A stretch of DNA of 64,000 bases from Anthostomella pinea (GCA_963556695.1 CAUWAG010000008.1:930001-994000), one strand, 5' to 3'. Positions 35,701 to 46,339 are shown, counted from the first letter of the stretch. The notes: generated by a model not told the origin, from the sequence alone. Numbers and translations are program-made.

Positions 35701-36128
35701 TGAAATACTGAGTAAAGTATTGATTACCTAACTCTACGTGCCTTTGTGGTCCCAACAGTCCAGAGGTATGGAAGCCCACAAGGAAGATGGGGAGAACTGG
35801 CACCAGCAATTCATCTTTTACAGCAAGCGCAGACGACCAGTCTCGAAGATGCCAACGTGCAGCTTGAACGAGGGGTCCTGGAAGAATGCGCGGCGAGGCA
35901 GGGACGGCCTGTGAGGGTAATGCAGCGACCGCGTACCTACCTGGGCCCGCGCACCTACCCAAACCTGAGGCTCAAGATAATACCAGACCGTACCTACCTC
36001 AGAGCAAGTACTCCTTCAGTCCCACCAGCAGATAAGTTTGCGAAGCATTCCTCCACCAACCTTTCCTGACGTTTCCACCAGCTTACTACCTACACTGATT
36101 ACGCAATATCGCCCTCCCAGAATACGCT
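32749..36128. other. Gene-poor interval
   Basis: About 3.4 kb with ordinary base composition but no recognisable gene, RNA or transposon. Short open frames overlap in all phases. Pieces such as ACCTACCT / CCTAGGTACC recur (for example 34857-34866 and 35934-35957), as they do elsewhere in the window. The first part is the promoter of the surface-protein gene. Confidence 0.45.
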
Positions 36129-36614
36129 ATGGCTGAAGAGCAACGAAAGCAAAACAACCCGTTGTGGGGTGCCGAGTCGATTCCAGAGAAAGCCGATGTT
36201 ACCGACTCCGATGCTAAATCGAGCGGCTGCTCTACTACCTCAATGTCGAACACGCGGCTCACCGAAGAGATCAGCATCGACATGCATAAGATAGAGTGGG
36301 TGGAGGTAGTGCCACCCGGCTGGGAAGATCTCGTCAACGATGTTCCGTCACTGTAGGGGTCTGTCATCGACGTGCGCAACTTCTTCGAGCAACTCCTCAA
36401 ATACCGCTGCATTGAACCGCCCAAGCACCGCCCTTACCATACGGACTTGAAGCAAGCCATTGTCTTCGATGCAGACTTTATGCAAGCCATTGTCTGCACA
36501 TGCCCGGAGTTTCATAGCCTGCAGGAGATGGATGTGAGAGTGCAGACTGGGGATGTAGACCAACTCCAGCCTGTTTCGCCAGGTGCTAGGTCTACCGTCC
36601 AGATGCCCCTGTAA
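36129..36614 (+). pseudogene. Short unknown open frame interrupted by TAG
   Basis: One reading frame is open from ATG 36129 to a stop at 36612-36614 except for a TAG at 36354-36356. The first part reads MAEEQRKQNNPLWGAE to VVPPGWEDLVNDVPSL; the second GSVIDVRNFFEQLLKYRCIE to ARSTVQMPL. About 161 codons in total. I recognise no family. The frame may be a small gene with a CAG-to-TAG change, or chance. Confidence 0.3.
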
Positions 36615-37019
36615 ATAAGCGACGTGAGTTCGTCATCTTCTGTTCCAAGTCCAGCGGAGGTAGTTGTGCACATCTGCATGATATATCACTGCCTCACTGA
36701 GAAGACATCGTAAGTATCACTGTAATCTGTCTTGCTGTTCTAATGACATGGGCGTATCTAATGAAGGAGGACTTTAATCGCGTTGTTTTTCGAGAAATCA
36801 TTTCCATATTTTTTTCTTTTCTTTTTATTATTATTATTTATATATATATTATTTAAATATATTATTACTAGGCTTTTTTCGGTATTAACGAGCTAGTAGC
36901 GCGCACGTTATTATTATGAAACCCAAACACGTTACGATATAACAATGAATCGCGAGATAAACGCGTTTTATTTTAAAGAATAACTACTTTAAGTCTTAAT
37001 ATGCGGCTTTAAATATATC
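36615..37019. other. Transition into AT-rich (RIP-like) sequence
   Basis: From about 36780 the composition changes sharply to strings of TA, TTTAAA and poly-A/T with almost no long open frame. This is the left border of the AT-rich island that continues, with interruptions, to about 43.7 kb. Confidence 0.6.
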
Positions 37020-37220
37020 TGTGACGGTGTACAGCCGTATCCACCTGGATAAATGGACGCTTAGTCATCAGGTCACGTGTAGATTAGATAAGATAGGAAC
37101 GGGACCACCATTTAAGATGTGTGCTGTGCACACCACCTTGCTGGCTTCTTTTTCCTTTCCCATCTTGTTATTTTCGTAATCAACACTAGATTGCAACACA
37201 ACGACGCAGGCATCCTGACA
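37020..37220. mobile_element. Solo LTR, 201 bp, with 5-bp target duplication ATATC
   Basis: A GC-richer block inside AT-rich DNA that begins TGTGACGGTGTACAGCCG and ends GCATCCTGACA. It is bounded by the same pentamer ATATC at 37015-37019 and 37221-37225. TG...CA ends and a 5-bp duplication are the hallmarks of an LTR retrotransposon insertion. No internal retroelement sequence is adjacent, so it is a solo LTR. I cannot say whether it is Ty1/copia or Ty3/gypsy. Confidence 0.75.
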
Positions 37221-37623
37221 ATATCCTTAATATATATTTAAAAATAAATACTTTTTATTCCATTTTACTTCTTAATTAATATATTTATCTTACTATTTAG
37301 GGAGATATTTAAAAAAACTATAAGAAAAGCTTTTCGTTTATTATATTTATAATAATGCCGGCACTTTAAAGCTTTATAAAGCTACCGTAGTTAAAAGCGT
37401 AAAAAGGCATTTAAACCTAATTATTTTAATAAAATTCGTTACAAAATAGTTATATCAGTTAAAGTGTTTTATTTCGATGTTTTTTCGATTAATATACCTT
37501 TGAACTAGGCGGATAACGCTTTTAATACGCTTAATATTTATTGATAAGTTAAGTTTGACGCGTTAAAATAGCTAGTTATCGTTAAAATATACGAAATCTT
37601 TAAAAAGTTATTTTTAAAGTATA

Positions 37624-38774
37624 ACGTAGCTGACAAGCGAGTTAGCACTCATCATGAACTTTGCAACCAACACGATTCAAACCATTATATCTCCACCAAC
37701 AACAATGGCACCGCATTATGACGAATCAGACTTATAGCTAGCTGTCCAAGCTAAACGATGTGACCCTCATATTTCTATATTTCAGCTTACGAAGCTCTTT
37801 AATATTCCTTGTTTCACTTTGAGTAATAGAATCAAAAGAACGCCATTACGACGCAATAATATGCCCAATACTTTGAAACTTAGGGTTTTCAAAGTGAATG
37901 CCATTCATTCATTCATTCTTGACCTGGATGCGCAAGCATTTTTATCCCGGCACAGTTATGTTAAAGATATGGCGAATCAATTGTTGGCTGCACATGGGAC
38001 TGTATACATTAGAAAGAACTGGACGCAGAACTTCATTAAATGCACCCCAGGCCTCCAGACGCATTTTTATCAGAGGATGGATTACCAGAAGGTCTTGTAC
38101 AAAGATCCAGATGCGTATTGCGCCTGGTTTCACCAAGTTGAGGCAGCAGTCGCGAAACATGGTACCCAAGATACGAACATCGTCGCCAGACCCCAATCTG
38201 CCACCCACTACTTGGATTTCAAAGACGCTTATCACTATCAATAAAGCGGTAAACTAATCAGTTTATATCCAAAATTGAGTAATAAATCACTAAGGAAGCT
38301 CACTTATATCAATAATTGATGCATTAAGCTCGTTTTTAAAGGTTACATACGGTCTTATGCATAAGGTCGTTTGATTGATTCCTTGGTCCATGAGTTAAAA
38401 GAGGCCAATTACTTACTAAATAAATATCAGAAAACAAAAAAACAAAGGTCTGATAAAAGGAGGAATATTTTTTATTGAAGATATAATAGGTCTTCAGGCT
38501 ATAAAGAATGGTACTGAGCTGACAAACTAGGTAATGGGTAAAGGTAGTCGTTGTCTAAAGAGGACAGCAGCACGTGAGCGACAATATGGCGTTTGCAGTA
38601 ATACTGGCCATAAGGCGCAAACTTATATAATAGAGATAGAAACCTCTAAAGAAGAGGAATCCGATTGATTGAATTGAATTGAATACGTTGTGTTGAAGTT
38701 ATTTAACATGGCAGTTAGAGAGTTCATGACAAGTGCCAACTCGCTTGTAATGCCAACTCGCTTGTCAGCTACAT
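37624..38774 (+). mobile_element. Fot1/pogo-family transposon, internally deleted copy (element A)
   Basis: A 1151-bp element flanked by TA on both sides (37622-37623 and 38775-38776). Terminal inverted repeats start ACGTAGCTGACAAGCGAGTT on the left; the right end reads the same on minus with one C-to-T type change (ATGTAGC). It matches element B (40396-42255) over both ends. The transposase N-terminal part is present at 37819-38190 (MPNTLKLRVFKVNAIHSF, NWTQNFIKCTPGLQTHF) and the frame then runs straight into the part that follows the catalytic core in element B. About 709 bp including all three catalytic Asp are missing. It cannot encode a transposase but keeps both ends. Confidence 0.85.
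37702..38242 (+). pseudogene. Deleted transposase of element A (DNA-binding half only)
   Basis: Begins at about 37702 (MAPHYDESDL, then a TAG stop where element B has CAG/Gln) and runs through the HTH_psq/CENP-B-type DNA-binding region to KHGTQDT. After the deletion junction near 38170 it continues NIVARPQSATHYLDFKDAYHY and stops at 38242-38244. No D-D-D core remains. Confidence 0.7.
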
Positions 38775-38893
38775 TATTATAGTTTATAATATACTTTTTA
38801 AAAATGTAACTTACTAGTAATTTGTTAACTTAGTAACGTTTTTAACTCTTAGCTTACACATAAGCTAATCATTAAAACGCCTTTTATTATATA
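38775..38893. other. AT-rich spacer
   Basis: Short AT-rich stretch between element A and the (GTTT)n end of the short repeat element; no features. Reported because it marks the boundary between two insertions. Confidence 0.5.
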
Positions 38894-39183
38894 TTGTTTG
38901 TTTGTTTGTTTTGTATTTAACGTGGGGGGTAGCTCCTCAGTAGTTATTGGATAACAGGGGTCATGAAGATGAGCCGAGTCCGACCGGAAAAACCACGGTA
39001 CGGCGGAGATGACCAGCACCAAACTGGGAACCGATCAGGGGCACCTGAACAGACAGAACAGATACAAGACACTACATGCAATACACGAAGAATCACCCTC
39101 CAATCACTGAACTCGCTTGAATCCAACAGTAGTGCAAACCACGCCTCCCAGAGCCATTGCATCGCAAGGTTGTAGAGGTGTCA
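38894..39183 (-). mobile_element. Short (CAAA)n-tailed retroelement end, copy 1, split by an insertion
   Basis: Read on minus, it starts near 39183 (GACACCTCTACAACCTTGCG), passes TCTGGGAGGCGTGGTTTGCA, is interrupted by 38945-39133, resumes GAGGAGCTACCCCCCACG, and ends in a (CAAA)n tail at 38894-38913. The same roughly 100-bp unit occurs at 52536-52640 and 53401-53502. It is either a SINE or the 3' terminus of the Tad-like LINE repeatedly inserted as severely 5'-truncated copies. Confidence 0.7.
38945..39126. mobile_element. 182-bp insertion with 7-bp flanking repeats CAGTAGT
   Basis: Interrupts copy 1 of the short element. CAGTAGT stands at both edges (38938-38944 and 39127-39133) while the homologous unoccupied sites at 52536-52640 and 53401-53502 have it once. 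The insert starts TATTGGATAAC and ends TGAATCCAA, giving a weak terminal inverted repeat TTGGAT/ATCCAA. A 7-bp duplication and small size suggest a non-autonomous DNA transposon (MITE-like); family unknown. Confidence 0.6.
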
Positions 39184-39554
39184 AATTAGATACATTCAGA
39201 TCCGCGCACGAGCCTATCCTCGCTGTAGCGGTACCAATCTGGAGTGTTCAGATGGTTTTAGTCAATACCCAAGCACGATTCCGTCAGAAAAACCTCCTAT
39301 CTAGTGACAAAGCGACCCAGTGAACCTCAGTTCTCTGGTGTACATATCGTTCCAGTAGCCGTTTGATATATGTCGCATTGGTGGGTGGAGTAGGTGTTTG
39401 TTATCTGCTGGCAAGGGAAACCACAAAGGGGAAAACCTCGCAGGAGTGGGTATTGTGGAGACAAGCTGCTTGGCTATCGGGCTCTGCGATAAAATGGGGC
39501 CTCTCCACTGTCGTGTGCTGGTTATCAACTCGCACAAGCCGGGTCAGAAAGGGG
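39184..39554. other. GC-richer island segment, nature unknown
   Basis: Lies between the split short element and the tRNA-like sequence, embedded in AT-rich DNA. Its base composition is like host or un-RIPped transposon sequence. No coding motif recognised; it may belong to the same inserted unit as the tRNA-like sequence. Confidence 0.35.
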
Positions 39555-39644
39555 GCCATAGCAAGATTCGAACCCACTTGTTCTCGTCGCCCACCGCACA
39601 AACAAGAACACAACCAGGCGCATTTGACCATTGCGCCATACGGC
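39555..39644 (-). repeat. tRNA-like sequence, probable tRNA-derived SINE or tRNA relic
   Basis: On minus the 90-nt segment starts GCCGTATGGCGCAATGGTCA and ends GGGTTCGAATCTTGCTATGGC. The first and last bases pair (GCCGTA with TATGGC, one G-T). CGCA...TGCG can form a D arm, and GTTCGAAT sits in a T loop with a wobble-rich stem, so both internal Pol III promoter boxes are present. A standard anticodon stem is not obvious in the long middle part, so a functional tRNA is unlikely unless it has an intron. Confidence 0.45.
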
Positions 39645-40395
39645 TATTATTATATATATTTAATTCGTCGACACATTTATTAAAGCTTATAAAGTTATTA
39701 AGAAAAATTACGTGAAAATATTATATAAAAAATCTACGTTTTTCAAACATATAATAGTTTCTTATTTAAAAAAGTACTTAATATTAGTTTTGAGTTAAAT
39801 TATCGCTTTATTACAATACGATAGATATTTAATAGTTATACTAGCGAAAATATATTATATTACCTATTAAAGGTCGCAAAAAGGCATAAAATACTTAATA
39901 TTGTAAGGTTTTATACACTTGATTACGTAAATAATACGCTTTTTTATCAATTTTTTAATGACTTGTATATTATTAATCAACAATAGAGCGTTTCGATTAA
40001 TATTATATCATTTTAATCTTAATTTTAATGATAACAAAGTCTAATAATTAGTTAATTAACGCCGCGTACGTTATTAAGGCTATATTTATAATATTATTTC
40101 TATAAACTTTGTTTATAAAAAAGTAAAAATAGATAATATATATTACAAAAAAACCTCTATTTTAACTGTTAAAAAGGCATATAAAGTAATAATATTTATT
40201 TATTAAAACTTTTAACGTTGAAATAGACTTTATAACCTTATCATAATTACTAACATATATAATTAATGGAAAAAAGGGGGAAAAAGGGAAAAAATTACTG
40301 TCGTTAATTTATAATTAGCTTTTTATATAAAATATTAATTAAGGCGCGTTAAAAAGTTATAAAGAGAAGATAGTTCATTAGTTTATAACAATATA
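39645..40395. other. AT-rich RIP-like block
   Basis: About 750 bp of strongly AT-rich sequence with homopolymer strings and no open frame. Typical of fungal repeats mutated C-to-T by RIP; no recognisable element remains. Confidence 0.7.
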
Positions 40396-42255
40396 ACGTA
40401 GCTGACAAGCGAGTTGACATTACAAGCGAGTTGGCACTCGTCATGAACTCTCCAACTGCCATGTCAAATAACTTCACCACAACGCATTCAGTTCAATTCA
40501 ATCAATCAGATTCCTCTTCCTCAGAGGTTTCTATCTCTATTGTACAAGTTTGCGCATTATGGCCAGTATTGCTGCAAACGCCACACCGTTGCCCACGCGC
40601 TGCCGCCCGCCTCGGACGACGACTACTTTCACCCATTTCCTGTTTTGCCAGCTCAGCACCATCCTTTGCAGCCTGAAGATTTACTGCATCTTCAATAGAA
40701 AGTACTCCTCCTTTCACTAGACGTTTGTTTTTTGTTCTCTGGCGTTTACTTAGTAGGTGATTGGCCTTTTCTAGTTCGCGGACCCGGGAATCAACCAAAG
40801 CGACCTTATGTATAAGACCGTATGTAGCCTTCGAAAACGAGCTCAACGCATCAACTATTGATGTAGGTGAGCTTCCCTGGTGGTTTCTGACTCGGTTTTG
40901 GATATAAACCGATTGGTTTACCGCTTCGTTAATGGTAGTAGGCGTCTTCGAAGTCCAAGTAATGGGTGGCAGATTGTGGTCTGGCGACGGTGTTCGTATG
41001 ACAGCGACAGCATCCAGCTTTGAAATGACACTTTCTGGGTCAAAAGGAACAAGCCCAGTGGCACTGAAACCTGCTCGAATGTTTCCTGGCGTCATAGCAG
41101 CGTTGTGTGTTTCACAAAACGCTGCAAGGAAGTCCTCCTTCGAAACGTGGGTTATATGACGCCGGATGAGATCCTCAATCATGCGACCGTAAGCTCGTTT
41201 GAGCGGGCTAAAACAGCCGACATCTAGAGGCTGGAGCCTGTGTGACGAGTGGGCAGGCATACAAAGGGTGATAATGCCGTTGTTCTGACAATAATCCTCA
41301 AAGACCTGGGAATGGTGGCTTTCGTGACCATCTAGGATGAGGAGGCGTTTACCGGCAGTCATACGCGGTCTGGTATACTTGTCGAAATGCTGAATCCATT
41401 CCAAACCAATCTCATTCGTGGTCCACCCGTTGTCGGACACGGCCACTTTCCAATTGTGTGGTAATATCGTGTCGCGATACCATGACGCAAGGTGGGTTTT
41501 GCCCTATAGAATGATGAACGGCGGGACCACCCAGCCATCAGCATTAATAGCAGAGATTGCTGTAGACCATTCCCTGTTGCCTTGCTGAGCTTGTCTAGGC
41601 CTGCCACGTCTTTCGGCGCTTGTAATTACCATACCGGACCCAATAATGCCCATCATAAACCCAGTCTTGTCGAAGTTATAAATATCCGCGTCTTAGATAC
41701 CATGTTTTGCGACTGCCGCTGCAACTTGGCAAAACCACGCGCGATACGCGTCTGGATCCTCGTTCAAGACTCTCTGGTAGTCTATCTTCCGATGAAAATG
41801 TGTCCGGAGGCCTGGTGTACGTTTGATGAAGTTCCGCGTCCAGTTCTTTCTAACGCGTCTAGCCCCACGCGCCGCCAACAATTGATTTGCCATATCTTCA
41901 ACATAACTGTACCGGGGCGGAAATGCTCGCACATCCAGGTCGAGAATGAAGGAACAAATGGCATTCTCTTCGGAAACCATAAGTTTCAAAGTATTGGGCA
42001 TGCTGTCGCGTCGTGATGGCATTCCTTTGACTCTATTGCTCAAAGTGAAACAAGGGACATTAAAGAGTTTTGCAAGCTGAAATATAGGAATACGAGGGTC
42101 ACGTCGTTTAGCTTGAACAGCTAGCTGCAAGTCTGATTCGTTATAACGCGGTGCCATTGTTGTTGGTGGAGATATGATGGTTTGAATTGTATTGGTTGGA
42201 AAGTTCATGACGAGTGCCAACTCGCTTGTAATGTCAACTCGCTTGTCAGCTACGT
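40396..42255 (-). mobile_element. Fot1/pogo-family transposon, full length (element B)
   Basis: An 1860-bp element with perfect 53-bp terminal inverted repeats, outermost bases ACGTAGCTGACAAGCGAGTT. It is flanked by TA on each side (40394-40395 and 42256-42257), the target of the Tc1/mariner-pogo superfamily. Each inverted repeat itself contains two direct copies of ACAAGCGAGTTG, likely transposase binding sites. It encodes one transposase on minus with two premature stops. The nearby element A is a deletion derivative of the same family. Confidence 0.93.
40502..42220 (-). pseudogene. Fot1/pogo DDE transposase of element B with two stop codons
   Basis: One continuous minus-strand frame of about 570 codons starting MALVMNFPTNTIQTI and ending TCTIEIETSEEEESD. 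The N-terminal part has a psq-type helix-turn-helix (DLQLAVQAKRRDPRIPIFQL) and a CENP-B-like second DNA-binding domain (NWTRNFIKRTPGLRTHF). The DDE core has NFDKTGFMMG, then LLILDGHESHHS, then HRLQPLDVG, with 35 residues between the second and third Asp (DD35D). The C-terminus carries a CCHC knuckle CGVCSNTGHNAQTC. Stops lie at 41693-41695 (TAA) and 41504-41506 (TAG). Element A still has CAA at the position of the first, so that one is a C-to-T change. Confidence 0.9.
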
Positions 42256-43770
42256 TAACCTTTATAATTTTAATTAATAAAGCTTGACGTAAAAGAAAAG
42301 CGATTATTATGAGGCTTCAAAACGGTATATCGTTTAAATACTTGTGAGTAAAAAAAAGTTCTTAATAAAATTAAAACGAATGTACATGAAATTAGAAAAG
42401 TAGGCTTAAAAAAGTTATAAACCAATTTTAAACGCGTATATGAAAAGCTATAATTATATTATAAAACGTTTAATAAATGCCTTGTTAATTACGTAAATAC
42501 TTATCTTTTTTGAAACAGTTTAAAAATGAAGATAAAATTTTTTGGTTGGAAACAATCGATTGTTAAAAAAATACGCTTATTTTATAAATGATAACGTATT
42601 TAAGGAAGCTATAATAGCGTTATATTAACCTTTATATTTTGGAAAATAGATTTTATTAACATCATGTTTAATAAATACGATTTCTTAAGAAATAATAAGT
42701 TTGAAAGAGAAGGTAATAAGTTAAAAAGATATTTAACTATAAAAAACAAGCTTGAATTTTAAAAATAACATCATTGCTTGAATTAAATAATATTCAATAT
42801 CTTTTTGATCTTTATTATATTAACAAGATACTAATAGATATTTAATTACTATAGATTTAAGACTACTTCTTAATATATAACATTTAAATTAAAATATTGG
42901 AAATGAGATAATACTTTAACTTTTAATTTAATAATAATATAATTTGTCTATAATAGTTAATCATGAAGTTTATTAAAAAAAAATCAACTTAAATCTTATA
43001 GTTAACCTGCTTAACACAGATTATATTCAAAATATTATAAAGCTTAATTAAAAATATTTTATTTAAATTTATGATTATAATAAAAATTAAAAAATTAAAA
43101 ATTAACCGCTTTTTTAACAAGAATTTTTCCATGTTATATATTTATGATAAGTTTATATTACCTTTATTTACAATTAATAATCACTTTATGATATATGTAA
43201 CTATTAACGAACTTAAGAAAGGCTTATTCGTTTAAATTGACGATACAAATTAAACGAATATATAAGTAAAATTTTATTATACGTTTATCAATAATGTGCT
43301 TTTTTATTAATTATGTATTTCCTCTGGCTTATTTATAGTTACCTAATTACTTTTAAATATATATATATATATATTCATAGTTTATAAGGTAAGTTTTTTG
43401 AATTGGCTTTTTTTTATAAATATTTATAAGTAAATGGTCATAAAAAAAACCGAAATAAAGCTGCTTAAAAGATTTCAAATCGAATTTTAATTACGTTATT
43501 ATTATTTTAACATCATAGAAAATTAACTACGGCTTTTTAAAACATTTCAAAATTAAAATCTTACTGCTATTAATTTTTAAAATTTTAATATAAGTAGTAA
43601 CAGGTATGTAGTCCCTTTATTTGACCTTGTTTTACCTTTTATCAGAAAAAACCTGCCCGGTTTAACACCCCTGCATTTAAACCAAGCCTTAAATAGCCTT
43701 ACTAAACAAGCTAAATAGCCATGGCTTGATTGGCTTAAGGCTTGACAAGCTTTTTAGATTGAGCGGCTTG
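42256..43770. other. AT-rich RIP-like block
   Basis: About 1.5 kb of very AT-rich sequence, including a (TA)n run near 43359-43373, with no open frame of interest. It ends where the copia LTR begins. Confidence 0.7.
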
Positions 43771-43937
43771 TGTTGAATACACGGGTGTTGTTTAATACAC
43801 CGATGTTGATTGATGTCATTGCTTGTTCTGCTCTGTGTGTAGAGATTGATTATCTGTTTTCTTGGTGTGTCAGATGCCATGTGCGTTTCTGCCCCACTGG
43901 AGATCTTCCGGTGTCTATCTCCGGCTCCCATTCAACA
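43771..43937 (-). mobile_element. Putative 3' LTR of the copia element
   Basis: On minus it starts TGTTGAATGGGAGCCGG directly after a purine tract (AGGGGGTG) and ends GTGTATTCAACA, giving TGTTGAA/TTCAACA inverted ends. Size is 167 bp, reasonable for fungal copia LTRs. No second LTR is found at the other end, so the assignment rests on position and ends only. Confidence 0.55.
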
Positions 43938-46330
43938 CACCCCCTATAAACAACTCCTTCCATTGGCGTTGTTCCTGAGCATTCAGTCTGTTGCTCTTCT
44001 TGTTCAGGGTCATCTTTAAGTTCTTGTAGCTTGTGGGCTGCAAGTCTCTCATGGATATCTGTCAGCCTCACTTACTCCCTGAATGTCTTGAACTTTGATG
44101 CCAGCAGCGCCTTGGTCAGGCCATCAGCAAGCATCATTTCGCTCCGGACATACTCGCCGTCTATCTTCCCGTTGCATTGAGCTTCCCTTAGCCAGTGATT
44201 ATGGATATCAACGTGCTTGAGCTTTGTTTGAAGTGTTTAGAGGTCCTTCTGCAACAACTTGATGATCTATTGGTTGTCACACCAGATCTGGAGAGTTGGA
44301 TAGTGCAAGGATACGCCAATTTCTCTAAGGAGGCGCGAAACAACCATCACTTTTTTGGCTGCTTGAGTAAGGGATAACAGTTCTATCTCTGTTATTGAGG
44401 TTGTCACTGTGTCCTGTTTGTTCGCTCTCCAGTCAATAATACCTCTAAATAGCTTCATAACATATGCTTGTCAGCTCTTTTAGTTAAGACAGTTATCGGC
44501 AAACAACGCATCACTCCATATTTCAAGCAGATCTTCACCCCCTAACTAAAGAGCAAAAGACCTGGTACCCTTCAGGTACTCTAATAAGTGCTCTGCGGTA
44601 GCAGTATATAAAACGTTTAGGTTGGTATTAAAGCATAAAAGCCGAAAGGCAGCAAAGGAGATATCGAGCTGTGTGATCACCGCTGCGTACAGGATCGATC
44701 CGATCTTCTTTTGGTATCTGTTGATTGAGACTGGTGAGGCAAGCTCGTCGCTTGGGAGAAGTTCTTGAGGCTTCATGGGGATCTCTTGGCACTTCTTGTT
44801 ATGGTCGATATGGCTTATAATCTTGTTGATATATGAGGCTTGAGACAGCCAGATGAGCCGCTGTTTTTGGTCCCTAATGATCTCTATGCCCAAGAACCAC
44901 TGTAGTGGCTCTCTTCTTGTTAGATTATAGGTAGCTTTGAGCTTCTTTATGACCGCTTTTATAGCATTCTAATGGTGTTCTTTGAAAGCTATCACGATAT
45001 CATTCACATAAAAGAAGATGATCATGCTATCCTTTGTGAAGCAACAGGGTTCATGAACGATTGGTTTGAAGCTAAGGTCTGTGAGAATTTTGGTAAAATG
45101 TTTTTATTATAACAAAAGAGATTGCCATAATCCGTCTAGGGACTTCTTTAGCAAGAGAACCTTTCCTTATTTATGATGCCCTTGTGGTATTTTAATAAAG
45201 ACTTTCTTTTTTAGATCTGTGTTGACAAAGGCGTTGATGACATCGTATTGAATGAGCTCAAGATTGAAACCGGCTGCAATTGTCATGAGTGCTCTGAAAG
45301 ATCTGCCTGCAAGAGTTGATGCATATGTATCTTCATAGATATTCTTATTCTGTTGGTCAACGCGGACCACGAGGCGTGCTTTGCACTTGCTCAAGAAGCC
45401 GTGCTTATCAAACTTGTATTTGTATACCCATATACAGTCTAGGATTTGGTGTCCATTTGCTGCTGACTTGTTAGTGATTATTGATGATCATATTTCATTG
45501 TGGCTGCTGATGTGGTCAACCTCGGCTTGGCGCCACTCGGCCTTGTAGAGATGGTCCTTGACACCTTGTCAGTTCTTTGGCTCTGGTGGTAATGATTATT
45601 GATGTATCTTTCTTACTTTTATAGGTATTGAGGTTAGGCCATGATGATCTTCTTGGTGTGATGGTCTCCCACCAGGGCGAGAGCCGTAGGTTCTGTACTT
45701 GTTGTATTTGGCTTTGCTCACTAGCCTGCCATCTATCAAACCAACAGGATTGGCAACGTGTCCAGCATTGAACGCTACTTCCCAATTCCCGTAGCAATTT
45801 TGTATGGCCTGGGCGTCCTCAATTGAAGGTAACGAGCGGGTATCTAATCCTTCTTCTGCTCGCTAGGAGCATAATGCTCTGACCTGGCCCTCCACAGGCT
45901 CTCTGATAGTAGCAGTAAGCAGTGCTGCCGCAGGCGGAGGAGTGGGTTCTGGGGTCAGGTATGGCTCAAACACGGCAGATGTATAGGGGTGATTAGTCCC
46001 TTTGCTACTATTTGTGTTGGCTTTGTCCTGAGTATCTTCTGTACTATTACCACTCAGGTCAATCTTATTTCTGTCTGGGTGCTTCTGTATTAATCTGTCA
46101 AGATCTTTATCTTCCTAGTACACTAGAATGTCCTCTAAGATTTTTGATGGCACCTCGTGTCTATTTAGAAATAGTGTTAATTGTTCCTTGCTGACATGTA
46201 AGAGGTTATCCTTGAGGTCGCTCAAGTCTGCTGAGAATATCTGGTCCTTGTCTGCTATCACATCACGTATAGCGTGGACCTTGCTAGTTAATGGGTTCTA
46301 GACCAGATAGATATTGGTTGAGTTATATCC
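43850..46330 (-). pseudogene. copia pol remnant: reverse transcriptase and RNase H
   Basis: Segments in order on minus are the linker NSTNIYLVWNPLTSKVHAI, RT start LSKCKARLVVRVDQQNKNIYEDTYAS with NLELIQYDVINAFVNTDLKK, RT active site FFYVNDIVIAF near 45000, WLSQASYINKIISH, TAEHLLEYLKGTRSFAL, RNase H WRANKQDTVTTSITEIELLS and LQIWCDNQ, and the C-terminal RLTDIHERLAAHKLQELK. Multiple stops and frame breaks separate them. The Asn in YVND lies at 45002-45004; a G-to-A change of the Asp codon explains it. Confidence 0.8.
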
Positions 46331-46339
46331 CACAAGATA

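Noticed and set aside
38880..38915. (GTTT)n run as an independent microsatellite
   Set aside because: The same run recurs attached to the same 100-bp sequence at two other sites, so it is the tail of a retroelement unit.
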